Assembly: GCA_946061315.1 (NCBI GenBank)
Contig: CAMGRB010000046.1
Location: 1 to 8,589 of the forward strand
Direction: 5' to 3'
Length of the DNA stretch: 8,589 nucleotides
Source: an uncultured Clostridia bacterium
Lineage (GTDB): Bacteria > Bacillota > Clostridia > Oscillospirales > CAG-272
Shown here: piece by piece, positions 1 through 6,554 of the stretch
Layout: the number at the start of each line of letters is the position of its first letter
Numbering within the stretch: the first letter of the stretch is position 1
Made by a program: the position numbers and the translations under genes
Notes under the pieces: generated by a model
Seen by the model: the letters and a program-made list of their open reading frames with translations, nothing else
What the model was told of the DNA's origin: nothing
Database searches by the model: none

Positions 1-10
1 TGCCTTGTCA

Positions 11-64
11 AAAATGGCTATCCTCCTCAGTACACTCCAGAAGTGTTCCGCGAGGATACATTTT
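11..64 (-). other. Imperfect inverted repeat forming a putative structured 5' leader
   Basis: Bases 11-16 pair with 59-64 (6 bp) and 19-25 pair with 52-58 (7 bp), interrupted only by a 2-nt bulge at 17-18. Inside this, 32-36 pair with 42-46 around a 5-nt loop. Read on the minus strand, the structure begins a few bases after the start site expected from the promoter at 79-107. Its 3' arm includes part of the GAGGAGG at 22-28, which could be the ribosome binding site of a leftward gene. TTG at 9-11 is a possible start, 10 nt after the SD. The pairing is directly visible; a regulatory role (SD occlusion, thermometer, protein or ligand binding) is inference. No known riboswitch class is recognised. 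Confidence 0.5.
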
Positions 65-78
65 GGATATATATAATA

Positions 79-107
79 ATAATAACACGCACGGAGTATG
101 ATTTCAA
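79..107 (-). promoter_or_regulatory. Predicted sigma-A-type promoter, leftward
   Basis: On the minus strand a -35 box TTGAAA (102-107, 5 of 6 consensus) is followed by a 17-nt spacer and a -10 box TATTAT (79-84, 5 of 6). A TG lies one base before the -10 box, which makes it an extended -10. It sits just beyond the terminator of the clp unit and points left, so it would start transcription of a gene outside the window. The surrounding AT-rich run of TAT repeats could produce such a match by chance, but the spacing and the extended TG argue for a real promoter. Confidence 0.5.
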
Positions 108-134
108 GTTTTTTTTGAATGAAATTGGAATTTT

Positions 135-169
135 AACACAAAAAAACGGCTCGCGCCGTTTTTTGTGTT
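135..169. terminator. Rho-independent, apparently bidirectional terminator
   Basis: Bases 141-150 pair perfectly with 155-164 (10 bp, with a CGGC/GCCG core) around the 4-nt loop TCGC. After one bulged A at 140, bases 135-139 pair with 165-169 for 5 more bp. Runs of 6 to 7 T follow the GC core on either strand, so it can stop transcription both ways. It starts 15 nt after the clp stop codon and is the natural end of the cvpA-cvpA-clp unit. On the other strand it would insulate against anything arriving from the left. Confidence 0.9.
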
Positions 170-184
170 TATAAAAGTTGAAAA

Positions 185-2455
185 TCAAAGATATTTGAGG
201 GTTATGGAATCGCCGTCGATATCGAACGACGCAACGGCGATGGGAGCCTTGTTTTCAAAGATGATGGCGTTTGCCAATCTGTCCTCGATCTCCGTTTCGA
301 TAAACCTTCTCATATTCCTTGCGCCGAATTTGCGGCTATACGACTTATCCGCTATATACTCGCAGACGCGGTCCGTATATTTTAGGCGAACGTTTTTCTC
401 CTCAAGCGATTTTTTAAGATCCTCGAGCATAATGTGAGCAATCTTTTCAAAATCCTCTTTTTCAAGAGTTCTGAACGTGATTATCTCGTCGATTCTGTTT
501 ATAAATTCGGGGCGCATAAAGGTGAGGAGCGCCTTTTCGGTCTTTTCCTTTTCAAGCTTTAATTCCGTGCCCGAAAATCCCGCGGGGGCGCCCGATACGG
601 CGGAGCCTGCGTTGGTCGTCATTACGATGACCGTATTTTCAAAATTGATCACCCTGCCCTGTGAGTCGGTTATTCTTCCCTCGTCAAGTATCTGAAGCAG
701 AATATTCAAAACGTCGGGGTGCGCCTTTTCTATCTCGTCAAAAAGAATTACCGAATAGGGACGGCGGCGTATTTTTTCGGTAAGCTGCCCTGCCTCGTCG
801 TATCCGACGTAGCCGGGAGGCGCGCCTATTATCTTTGATACCGAGTGCTTCTCCATAAACTCGGACATATCAAGCCTTATAAGAGATTCTACGGAATCGA
901 AAAGATCCGACGCGAGCGTTTTTACAAGCTCCGTTTTTCCGACACCCGTAGGTCCAGCAAAGACGAATGAAACGGGTCTTTTTTTCGACCCGACGCCGAC
1001 ACGGTTGCGGCGTATCGCCCTTGCAAGCGCAGACACCGCCTCGTCTTGTCCGACTATTCTTTCCTTTATTCTGTCCTCAAGACCCGCCAGCTTTTCAAAC
1101 TCGTCCTCGGAAATATTGGTTGCCGGTATGCCGGTCCATATTTCGATAACTCCGGCAAGGTCTGCCTTCGTCATGGCGATATTCGAGCATTCGCTGTCAA
1201 GCTTTTCTTTTTCAATAAGGAGTTGCGATTTTTGCGATTTGTATTCCGCAAGGGTCTTATACTCTTGCTCGCTCGGCTCCTTGCCTCCGTCGGCTATTTT
1301 TGTATTGAGCGCCTCGGTCTTTTTGTCAAGCTCCGCGAGGGTGTCCATCAGCTTGTATCTCTCGTTTATTCTCGGTGAGTGAAGGACTATGTGTGAGCAA
1401 GCCTCGTCGATAAGATCTATCGCCTTATCGGGCAAAAACCTGTCGGTTATATATCTTTCGCTCATAGTAACGGCACATCTCGCTATATCGTCGGGTATTG
1501 TGACCCCGTGATATATCTCGTAGTAGTGCTTTATTCCCATTATCATCTCGACGCACTCGTCAATCGACGGCTCGTCGATTTTGACGGGCTGAAATCTTCT
1601 TTCAAGCGCCGCGTCTTTTTCTATATACTTGCGGTACTCCGTCATCGTGGTGGCGCCTATTACCTGTATCTCGCCCCTTGAAAGTGCCGGTTTAAGTATA
1701 TTCGCCGCATTCATACTCCCCTCGGAGTTGCCCGCGCCGACAATATTATGAATCTCGTCTATTACGAGTATTATGTTTCCTGCCGCCTTGACCTCTTTGA
1801 GAAGCCCGTTTATCCTCGCCTCGAACTGCCCTCTGAACTGAGTTCCGGCAACGAGTGCGGTAAGGTCAACAAGGTAAATTTCGCAATCCTTGAGCTTATA
1901 GGGTACGTCACCGTCAACTATTTTCTGCGCAAGCGCCTCGGCTATTGCCGTCTTGCCGACGCCCGGCTCACCTATCAGGCACGGGTTGTTTTTCTGACGG
2001 CGGCACAAAATCTGAATTACCCTTTCAAGCTCCCTCTCTCTGCCGACTATCTTGTCGAGCTTGCCGTTTAAGGCGTCCTGCGTGAGATTGTGGCAGTAGG
2101 TGGTAAGATTTTTTCTGTCGTCCTTCGTCCTCGTATTTTTCTTTTCCTTTTCGGGATTCGTTTTGGAAAATCCCGAATTTCTGACGAGCTTTGAAAAATC
2201 TATCGTCGGCGCGTCGTCATCTCCGTCCTCGCCGTCGTTTTCATCGTCTGCAGGCATAATTTCGGCGACCATCTTTTCCATGTTTTCAAGCTCGTCGTCG
2301 CTTATACCCATTCTTTTCATTATATCGTCAACGGGCTTTATGCCGAGTTCCCTTGCGCAAACAAGGCAGAGCCCCTCCTGCTTTTGCTCGTTGTTTTCTA
2401 TTTTCATGATGTAAACCGTTGCCGGTCTTTTCTTACATCTTGCACACATTTCCAT
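185..2455 (-). CDS. clpE: ClpE-like ATP-dependent Clp protease ATP-binding subunit (zinc finger, two AAA+ modules)
   Basis: A 756-aa HSP100 unfoldase that in this family threads substrates into the ClpP peptidase. A four-Cys zinc finger (C4, C7, C30, C33, CARC and CLVC pairs) opens the protein, as in ClpE and McsA; the double ClpN domain of ClpC/ClpA is absent. An acidic linker follows (about 68-84). AAA+ module 1 has Walker A GEPGVGKT (162-169), pore-loop segment GTQFRGQFE (about 204-212), Walker B with E234 and an Arg-finger ERRF (285-288). A short charged middle domain (about 360-430) precedes module 2: Walker A GPTGVGKT (501-508), pore loop GYVGYDEAG (548-556), Walker B with E574, and FINRIDE near 651-657. 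An AGF tripeptide (625-627) sits where ClpP-docking loops lie. ATG at 2455 has AGAGGA 7 nt upstream. It follows cvpA2 by 28 nt, so it is probably co-transcribed. No CtsR-type operator is visible. The AAA+ assignment is certain; ClpE rather than ClpC rests on the N-terminus. Confidence 0.93.
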   Translation of the reverse strand: MEMCARCKKRPATVYIMKIENNEQKQEGLCLVCARELGIKPVDDIMKRMGISDDELENMEKMVAEIMPADDENDGEDGDDDAPTIDFSKLVRNSGFSKTNPEKEKKNTRTKDDRKNLTTYCHNLTQDALNGKLDKIVGRERELERVIQILCRRQKNNPCLIGEPGVGKTAIAEALAQKIVDGDVPYKLKDCEIYLVDLTALVAGTQFRGQFEARINGLLKEVKAAGNIILVIDEIHNIVGAGNSEGSMNAANILKPALSRGEIQVIGATTMTEYRKYIEKDAALERRFQPVKIDEPSIDECVEMIMGIKHYYEIYHGVTIPDDIARCAVTMSERYITDRFLPDKAIDLIDEACSHIVLHSPRINERYKLMDTLAELDKKTEALNTKIADGGKEPSEQEYKTLAEYKSQKSQLLIEKEKLDSECSNIAMTKADLAGVIEIWTGIPATNISEDEFEKLAGLEDRIKERIVGQDEAVSALARAIRRNRVGVGSKKRPVSFVFAGPTGVGKTELVKTLASDLFDSVESLIRLDMSEFMEKHSVSKIIGAPPGYVGYDEAGQLTEKIRRRPYSVILFDEIEKAHPDVLNILLQILDEGRITDSQGRVINFENTVIVMTTNAGSAVSGAPAGFSGTELKLEKEKTEKALLTFMRPEFINRIDEIITFRTLEKEDFEKIAHIMLEDLKKSLEEKNVRLKYTDRVCEYIADKSYSRKFGARNMRRFIETEIEDRLANAIIFENKAPIAVASFDIDGDSITLKYL

Positions 2456-2483
2456 GGTTTGTTCCTCTTATGTGAATTGGATA

Positions 2484-3212
2484 TTATGACTTTTTGAACC
2501 AGCCGAGCACAATATCCAAAAGATTGTTCTTACAGAAAAATTTCAGAATTACCGAATTGTTTATAATGTTCTCGTTCAGAGCGTCGGGATACATTGGTCC
2601 GAACCACTCTATTGCTTTCATCACAAGGAAGCTTGCGCCCCACATAATGACTGCCGATAAAGCCACGCCGAACACAAGCCCGAGAAATTTATTGAGAATA
2701 TCAACTCCCCTGAACCTTGTCAAAAGATTAAGGAGGTGAACGACGATTGTCAGGGCTACTATGGCAACGGCAAATATCGCTATTACGGCTACCGCCACCG
2801 AGATCATAAAGGAGAGCGAGGAGCCGATATTTTCGGACAGGGCGTTTATATTCTCTGCCGTGAGATTCTTAAACTGCTCGTCCAGCTTTTCAAGATCAAG
2901 TCCGAATTTTGAGAGCACGTTGGTGTAAAACGACGGTACGTCCTCGTATATCGAAGAAAAATCGACGACCGCATTTTCTCCGCCTGCGACAGCGGTGAGC
3001 GATTTATTTACCCAGCCGACTATCGTCTTGTTCATAAACATGGAGTCTATGAGCTTTGCGACGTGGTTGCGCAATGCATAGGCGAGAAAAATGGCAATAA
3101 CGGTTTTGAGAAAATCCAAAACCGTCTTGACAAATCCTTTTTTCGTATATCTTATAATCAGAATGCAGGCTATGACAGCCAGTATTATATCTATGACAAG
3201 ACTTGCTACCAT
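2484..3212 (-). CDS. CvpA family membrane protein (second paralog)
   Basis: A 242-aa integral membrane protein resembling the CvpA (colicin V production) family. Hydrophobic segments lie at about 3-20, 34-48, 133-163 and 173-200. A basic turn after the first segment (RYTKKGFVK, 21-29) is typical of the family. About 85 mostly polar residues separate segments 2 and 3, which makes it longer than the common 160-180-aa CvpA proteins. By the positive-inside rule that insert and the C-terminus face outside. It is clearly homologous to the gene upstream: both share the turn, the insert pattern and a C-terminal NS-x-ILKFF-x(3)-NL-x(5)-GW motif. ATG at 3212 has CGGAGG 5 nt upstream. It lies 73 nt after cvpA1 and 28 nt before clp. 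The biochemical function is unknown; family links to colicin export, purine metabolism or envelope integrity come from other bacteria and cannot be assumed here. Confidence 0.85.
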   Translation of the reverse strand: MVASLVIDIILAVIACILIIRYTKKGFVKTVLDFLKTVIAIFLAYALRNHVAKLIDSMFMNKTIVGWVNKSLTAVAGGENAVVDFSSIYEDVPSFYTNVLSKFGLDLEKLDEQFKNLTAENINALSENIGSSLSFMISVAVAVIAIFAVAIVALTIVVHLLNLLTRFRGVDILNKFLGLVFGVALSAVIMWGASFLVMKAIEWFGPMYPDALNENIINNSVILKFFCKNNLLDIVLGWFKKS

Positions 3213-3251
3213 AAAAGCCTCCGTTTCAGAATATCGTTTAGGATAGTATTA

Positions 3252-3282
3252 ACACAAAAGCGTCATAATAACGATTTTGCGC
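3252..3282 (-). other. Intercistronic stem-loop between the two cvpA-like genes
   Basis: In the minus-strand RNA, the 12 nt from 3282 down to 3271 pair with those from 3263 down to 3252 around a 7-nt loop. There is one mismatch (3274/3260) and two G-U pairs that form only in the minus-strand transcript. It starts 3 nt after the cvpA1 stop codon and ends 39 nt before the cvpA2 start. No T run follows, so it is not a classical terminator. A partial attenuator or an mRNA-stabilising element that tunes cvpA1 against cvpA2 and clp is possible. Confidence 0.4.
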
Positions 3283-3285
3283 CGC

Positions 3286-4017
3286 TTATTTTCCGAGCCA
3301 GCCCTTGAGTATATACCAAAGATTGTGCTCGCTGAAGAATTTAAGTATCCTGGAATTTTCAATTATGGTCGAATTGAATATTTCCGGCTTGTAGTTTGCA
3401 CCGAACTGGATAGCGTAAGTAATTCCGAGTGAAATAAGCCATGCGATTACGGCAGATACGGCAACTCCTATAAGAGCTCCGAGAATGACGTTGACAAATC
3501 TGAACACGGGCAATTTACCCACCTTACCGAGTAGTATGCCCACGAATATCAATAATATTTCGGTGACTATGAAAAGCACAAGACAGGCGACTACCGTTGA
3601 GATGATGGACGAAAGTGCTGCGCCGAGCCCACCTGCAAGCTCCTGCATAACCTCGTACGAGGCGTTCTCTTTGCCGGCGAAATACTTCTGTATTGCAACG
3701 TCGTCCATTCCCGATTTCATCATCATATTCGTAAACCATTCGGGAATACCGTCAAAAAGGTTGTAAAGAGCGTATCCGCCCTCTCCGTCCGCCGTGGAAA
3801 CGAACGCGTCGAGAACCCATTTGTTTGAGATCCCGAGAAATATCTTTTCACTTAAGAGTTTTGCAAGCGGAGAGTTAAAAATATATGCAACGAGAAAAGC
3901 GAGTATGGTTTTTGCAAAAGTCATAAACGACTTTATAAAGCCACGTGCCGCATTTCTTATGATTACTATCAAGCAAATGAACGCTATTAAAATATCAATT
4001 GCCAGACTTATGGTCAT
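3286..4017 (-). CDS. CvpA family membrane protein (first paralog)
   Basis: A 243-aa membrane protein, first gene of the cvpA-cvpA-clp unit. Hydrophobic segments are at about 3-20, 32-48, 133-162 and 173-205, with a basic turn RNAARGFIK (21-29) after segment 1 and GKVGK before segment 4. These give the N-out topology suggested for its paralog, with the roughly 85-residue insert (49-132) outside. The insert has no cysteine and no recognised catalytic motif. The frame stays open to an upstream ATG at 4053, but ATG at 4017 is preferred: it has AGAGGA 6 nt upstream and gives an N-terminus that aligns with its neighbour (MTISLAIDIL against MVASLVIDII). The longer form would add a charged 12-residue stretch. 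Transcription probably starts about 50 nt upstream from the consensus promoter at 4075-4103. Family membership is a recognition call; function is unknown. Confidence 0.85.
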   Translation of the reverse strand: MTISLAIDILIAFICLIVIIRNAARGFIKSFMTFAKTILAFLVAYIFNSPLAKLLSEKIFLGISNKWVLDAFVSTADGEGGYALYNLFDGIPEWFTNMMMKSGMDDVAIQKYFAGKENASYEVMQELAGGLGAALSSIISTVVACLVLFIVTEILLIFVGILLGKVGKLPVFRFVNVILGALIGVAVSAVIAWLISLGITYAIQFGANYKPEIFNSTIIENSRILKFFSEHNLWYILKGWLGK

Positions 4018-4023
4018 TTTTAT

Positions 4024-4029
4024 TCCTCT
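4024..4029 (-). promoter_or_regulatory. Ribosome binding site that sets the cvpA1 start
   Basis: AGAGGA on the minus strand, 6 nt before ATG 4015-4017. It argues against the longer frame starting at 4053, whose ATG lacks a comparable SD and lies only about 15 nt from the expected transcription start. Confidence 0.75.
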
Positions 4030-4074
4030 TTCTTTTTCGTAACCGAAAAGCACAGTTGTCCGGTTTGTACATCT

Positions 4075-4103
4075 ATTATATTCCCTTTTTCGGCATTTGT
4101 CAA
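4075..4103 (-). promoter_or_regulatory. Perfect-consensus housekeeping sigma promoter
   Basis: On the minus strand TTGACA (4098-4103) is followed after exactly 17 nt by TATAAT (4075-4080): 12 of 12 consensus bases with optimal spacing. The -35 box overlaps the truA stop codon (4100-4102). Transcription should start near 4068, giving a leader of about 50 nt before the cvpA1 ATG. It makes cvpA1-cvpA2-clp a separately and probably strongly transcribed unit. No operator with recognisable CtsR heptads or CIRCE repeats is visible beside it. Confidence 0.9.
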
Positions 4104-4861
4104 TAGTTGTAGATTACTTTTTTCAAATAAAGCCCGCAAGCCTTTGCGGTAGGCCCAGCAAGCCTTCTGTCACGGCCGTCTATTATCGAGGTTATATCGG
4201 TTTCTTTTATCTTGCCCGAAGCCACGGAAAGCAACGTTCCCACCATTATTCTTACCATATTATAAAGAAATCCGTCGGCACAGACCGTGAACTCTATTAT
4301 ATCGCCGCTTCGTTTTATGCAACTGCCGAAAACGGTCCTCTCGGTATCGGTTATTTTGGAGCCGCTCGACATAAACGAATCAAACCGATGCGTGCCGACA
4401 AACTGCGATGCGGCAACGTTCATTTTCTGAAGCTCACCGTCACTTATTCTCTTTCCGTACTCGAGAACTTTGTTTTTGTAAAACGGATTTCTTATCTCGG
4501 AATCGTGGATTTTGTAAACGTACTCCTTTTTCACCACTCCGTACCTCGGGTGAAACGTATCGTCGACAGGGCAAGCGGACAAAACGGATATATCATCCGG
4601 AAGATTTGCGTTCATAGCCAAAGCGATTTTATCTATGGGCACACTTATCGCATCTTTTTTCGACCTCGGCTCGATAGTTGCCGCAAAGCCGAGTGCGTGC
4701 ACACCGCTGTCCGTGCGGCTGCAACCCGTCACGTTGCAGGGAAAACCGAAGGTTTTTTCCGCCGCCTTATTGAGCATAAGCGCAACGGTCGGTTTTTCGC
4801 CCTGAAGCTGATATCCGTTATAGTTCGTTCCGTCGAACGAAACGGTGATGAGAATTTTCAT
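4100..4861 (-). CDS. truA: tRNA pseudouridine(38-40) synthase TruA
   Basis: A 253-aa cytoplasmic enzyme that isomerises uridine to pseudouridine at positions 38-40 of the tRNA anticodon arm. The N-terminus has the family FDGTNYNGYQLQ segment (9-20). The catalytic aspartate is D51 in GCSRTDSGVHA (46-56). Further family blocks are FHPRY (103-107), KKEYVY (111-116), FVGTHRFDSF (154-163), GFLYNMVRIMVGTLL (197-211) and AGPTAKACGLYL (235-246). Length is normal for TruA and the gene is intact. ATG at 4861 overlaps the ecfT stop in an ATGA (4858-4861), with only a weak SD, so translation is probably coupled to ecfT. It is the last gene of the upstream chain. Linkage of truA to ecfA1-ecfA2-ecfT is well known in Bacillota. 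Confidence 0.97.
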   Translation of the reverse strand: MKILITVSFDGTNYNGYQLQGEKPTVALMLNKAAEKTFGFPCNVTGCSRTDSGVHALGFAATIEPRSKKDAISVPIDKIALAMNANLPDDISVLSACPVDDTFHPRYGVVKKEYVYKIHDSEIRNPFYKNKVLEYGKRISDGELQKMNVAASQFVGTHRFDSFMSSGSKITDTERTVFGSCIKRSGDIIEFTVCADGFLYNMVRIMVGTLLSVASGKIKETDITSIIDGRDRRLAGPTAKACGLYLKKVIYNY

Positions 4862-5697
4862 ATTTTATACCCGTTTGCGTAAACGTTGATAAGAATAACT
4901 CCGGCAAGGGTAAGAGCGCCGAGGGTGAACATAACGTAGTCGCGGAATTTCATTTTAAGCTCGTTCATTCTCGTTCTTCCCGTACCGCCGCGGTAGCAAC
5001 GGCACTCCATTGCCGTGGCAAGCTCCTCCGCCCTTCTGAAAGCGGATATGAAAAGCGGTATTATTATAGGTATGAGCGCTTTTGCTCTTTTTATAAGTCC
5101 TCCGCTTGAAAAATCGGCTCCTCTTGCTTTTTGCGCGTTCATTATTTTCGACGTTTCGTCAATGAGCGTCGGGATAAATCTCAACGCTATGGTCATCATC
5201 ATTGCAAACTCGTGAACGGGCACTTTTATCTTTTTGAGTGGTCCGAAGAATTTTTCAAGTCCGTCGGTCAATGCTATCGGGGTCGTGGCGTAAGAGAAAT
5301 AAACACTCGTTGCCGCAAGCAACGTAACTATTCTCTGCGTCATAAGTCCCGCATTGATAAGTCCTTCCTTATAAACATCGACTCTCCAGAAATTCGGGAT
5401 AACGGTAAAGGACACAAGAAGCGTCTGCCCCTTTACCCAGAATACGTTGAGCAGCGCGGTAAAGGCTATGATTATGAAAAGAGGTTTAAGACCTTTGAGC
5501 ACTATTCTGAACGGCACTTTGCTTATTATTATGGAAATAAGCGCGACAAGTGTCAGAAAAGCGAATGAATAAACGTCCTTTGCAACAAAGGTTGCGATAA
5601 GGAAGAAAAGCATAAAGAACAGTTTTGCGCGCGGGTCGGCTCTGTGTATGACCGAGCCCGTTTCATAGTACTGCCCGAGGGTGACGTCAAATCCCAT
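4858..5697 (-). CDS. ecfT: Energy-coupling factor transporter transmembrane protein EcfT
   Basis: The 279-aa scaffold subunit of an ECF importer, which couples ATP hydrolysis by EcfA1/EcfA2 to movement of a vitamin- or metal-binding S component. Hydrophobic segments occur at about 25-40, 43-60, 70-88, 115-137, 207-220 and 255-273. The two coupling-helix motifs that seat into the ATPases are seen as AQKARGAD (188-195, ARG core) and AMECRCYRGG (229-238, CRC core where ARG or ARC is more usual). The DPRAKL motif (21-26) near the N-terminus is also typical. ATG at 5697 has GAGGGGG (5705-5711) 7 nt upstream, inside the end of ecfA2; the two genes overlap by 11 nt. No S component is adjacent, which fits a shared group II type core. 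Confidence 0.96.
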   Translation of the reverse strand: MGFDVTLGQYYETGSVIHRADPRAKLFFMLFFLIATFVAKDVYSFAFLTLVALISIIISKVPFRIVLKGLKPLFIIIAFTALLNVFWVKGQTLLVSFTVIPNFWRVDVYKEGLINAGLMTQRIVTLLAATSVYFSYATTPIALTDGLEKFFGPLKKIKVPVHEFAMMMTIALRFIPTLIDETSKIMNAQKARGADFSSGGLIKRAKALIPIIIPLFISAFRRAEELATAMECRCYRGGTGRTRMNELKMKFRDYVMFTLGALTLAGVILINVYANGYKI

Positions 5698-6553
5698 TTT
5701 TATTCCCCCTCACGTAGTTTACTATTGCATCGACCGCACCGTCCACCGTGTAAATATCCGCAGGAACGGATATTCCTTTGTTACGGAGGGCATAGATTAT
5801 ATTCGATATTTCCGGCACGTCAAGCCCTGCCGACAAAAGAAGCTCACGCTGTGAGAATACCTCGGCGCAGTTTCCGTCCATAATGAGTTTTCCTTTGGAC
5901 ATAACCGCTATTCTGTCGCAGTACATCGCCATATCCTCCATACTGTGACTTACTATGACGATGCTCTTTTTGCTCTCCGACTGATACCTTTTTATTCCGC
6001 CGAGAATTTCCCTGCGTCCTCTCGGGTCAAGCCCTGCCGCAGGCTCGTCAAGCACGAGTATATCGGGGTCCATAGCCATAACTCCGGCAAGTGCAACCCT
6101 TCTTTTCTGCCCGCCCGAAAGGTCAAACGGCGACTTTGAGAGCACGTCCTCGGGAATACCGCAAAAATTAGCACTTTGCGCTACCCTGTTTACGATTTCT
6201 TCCTCGGATATGCCCATATTTCTCGGTCCGTAAGCAATATCGTCCTTTACGGTTTCAGCAAACAGCTGATACTCGGGATATTGCATTACCATACCGACCT
6301 TGTATCTTATTTTACCTATCTCCTTCGGCTTTTCCCATATGTCCTCGCCGTCAATTATAACCTTGCCCGAATCCGGCTTCATAAGACCGTTGAACATCTG
6401 AATAAGGGTGGATTTACCCGACCCTGTGTGTCCTATTATTCCGGTTATGCAGTTTTCTTTTACGGTGAGGCTCACCCCGTCGAGAGCGCATATTTCATAC
6501 GGAGTTTTTTTGCCGTAGGAGTATCTTATATCTTTAAGTTCTATGCAAGACAT
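5687..6553 (-). CDS. ecfA2: Energy-coupling factor transporter ATPase EcfA2
   Basis: A 288-aa ABC ATPase, partner of EcfA1 in the cytoplasmic motor. It has Walker A GHTGSGKST (41-49), Q-loop QYPEYQ (91-96), signature LSGGQKRR (145-152), Walker B ILVLDEP (165-171) with catalytic E170, D-loop AGLDPRGR (173-180) and H-loop H203. DEPAAGLDP marks the EcfA2 type, against DESTAMLDP in EcfA1. The C-terminal extension ends in a hydrophilic tail after the usual ECF C-terminal helices. It starts 1 nt after the ecfA1 stop, with only a modest GGGA SD, which favours translational coupling, and it overlaps ecfT by 11 nt. Confidence 0.96.
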   Translation of the reverse strand: MSCIELKDIRYSYGKKTPYEICALDGVSLTVKENCITGIIGHTGSGKSTLIQMFNGLMKPDSGKVIIDGEDIWEKPKEIGKIRYKVGMVMQYPEYQLFAETVKDDIAYGPRNMGISEEEIVNRVAQSANFCGIPEDVLSKSPFDLSGGQKRRVALAGVMAMDPDILVLDEPAAGLDPRGRREILGGIKRYQSESKKSIVIVSHSMEDMAMYCDRIAVMSKGKLIMDGNCAEVFSQRELLLSAGLDVPEISNIIYALRNKGISVPADIYTVDGAVDAIVNYVRGNKNGI

Positions 6554-6554
6554 C

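Noticed and set aside
8..61. 17-codon minus-strand leader ORF ending in a TGA that overlaps the possible TTG start
   Set aside because: It has no SD and an ATG only about 10 nt from the predicted transcription start. The ORF is short enough to be chance, and the hairpin explains the sequence better.
4034..4049. 6-bp TTTTCG/CGAAAA hairpin with a 4-nt loop in the cvpA1 leader
   Set aside because: It is short and AT-rich, has no T tract in a terminator position, and sits upstream of the SD without covering it. I did not treat it as a terminator of truA or an attenuator.
4018..4053. 12-residue N-terminal extension of cvpA1
   Set aside because: It puts a charged stretch before the first membrane segment, does not match the paralog start, and lacks the good SD that precedes 4017.
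4018..4110. CtsR or CIRCE heat-shock operator near the promoter of the clp unit
   Set aside because: TTGACAAA looks superficially like a CtsR heptad, but there is no second direct heptad at the right spacing and no CIRCE inverted repeat. The bases are fully explained by the -35 box.
4097..4882. 261-codon open frame on the plus strand opposite truA
   Set aside because: It lies almost exactly antisense to truA, which has all TruA motifs. The translated antisense product is basic and low in recognisable domains, and it has no SD or context. It is a shadow of truA codon usage.
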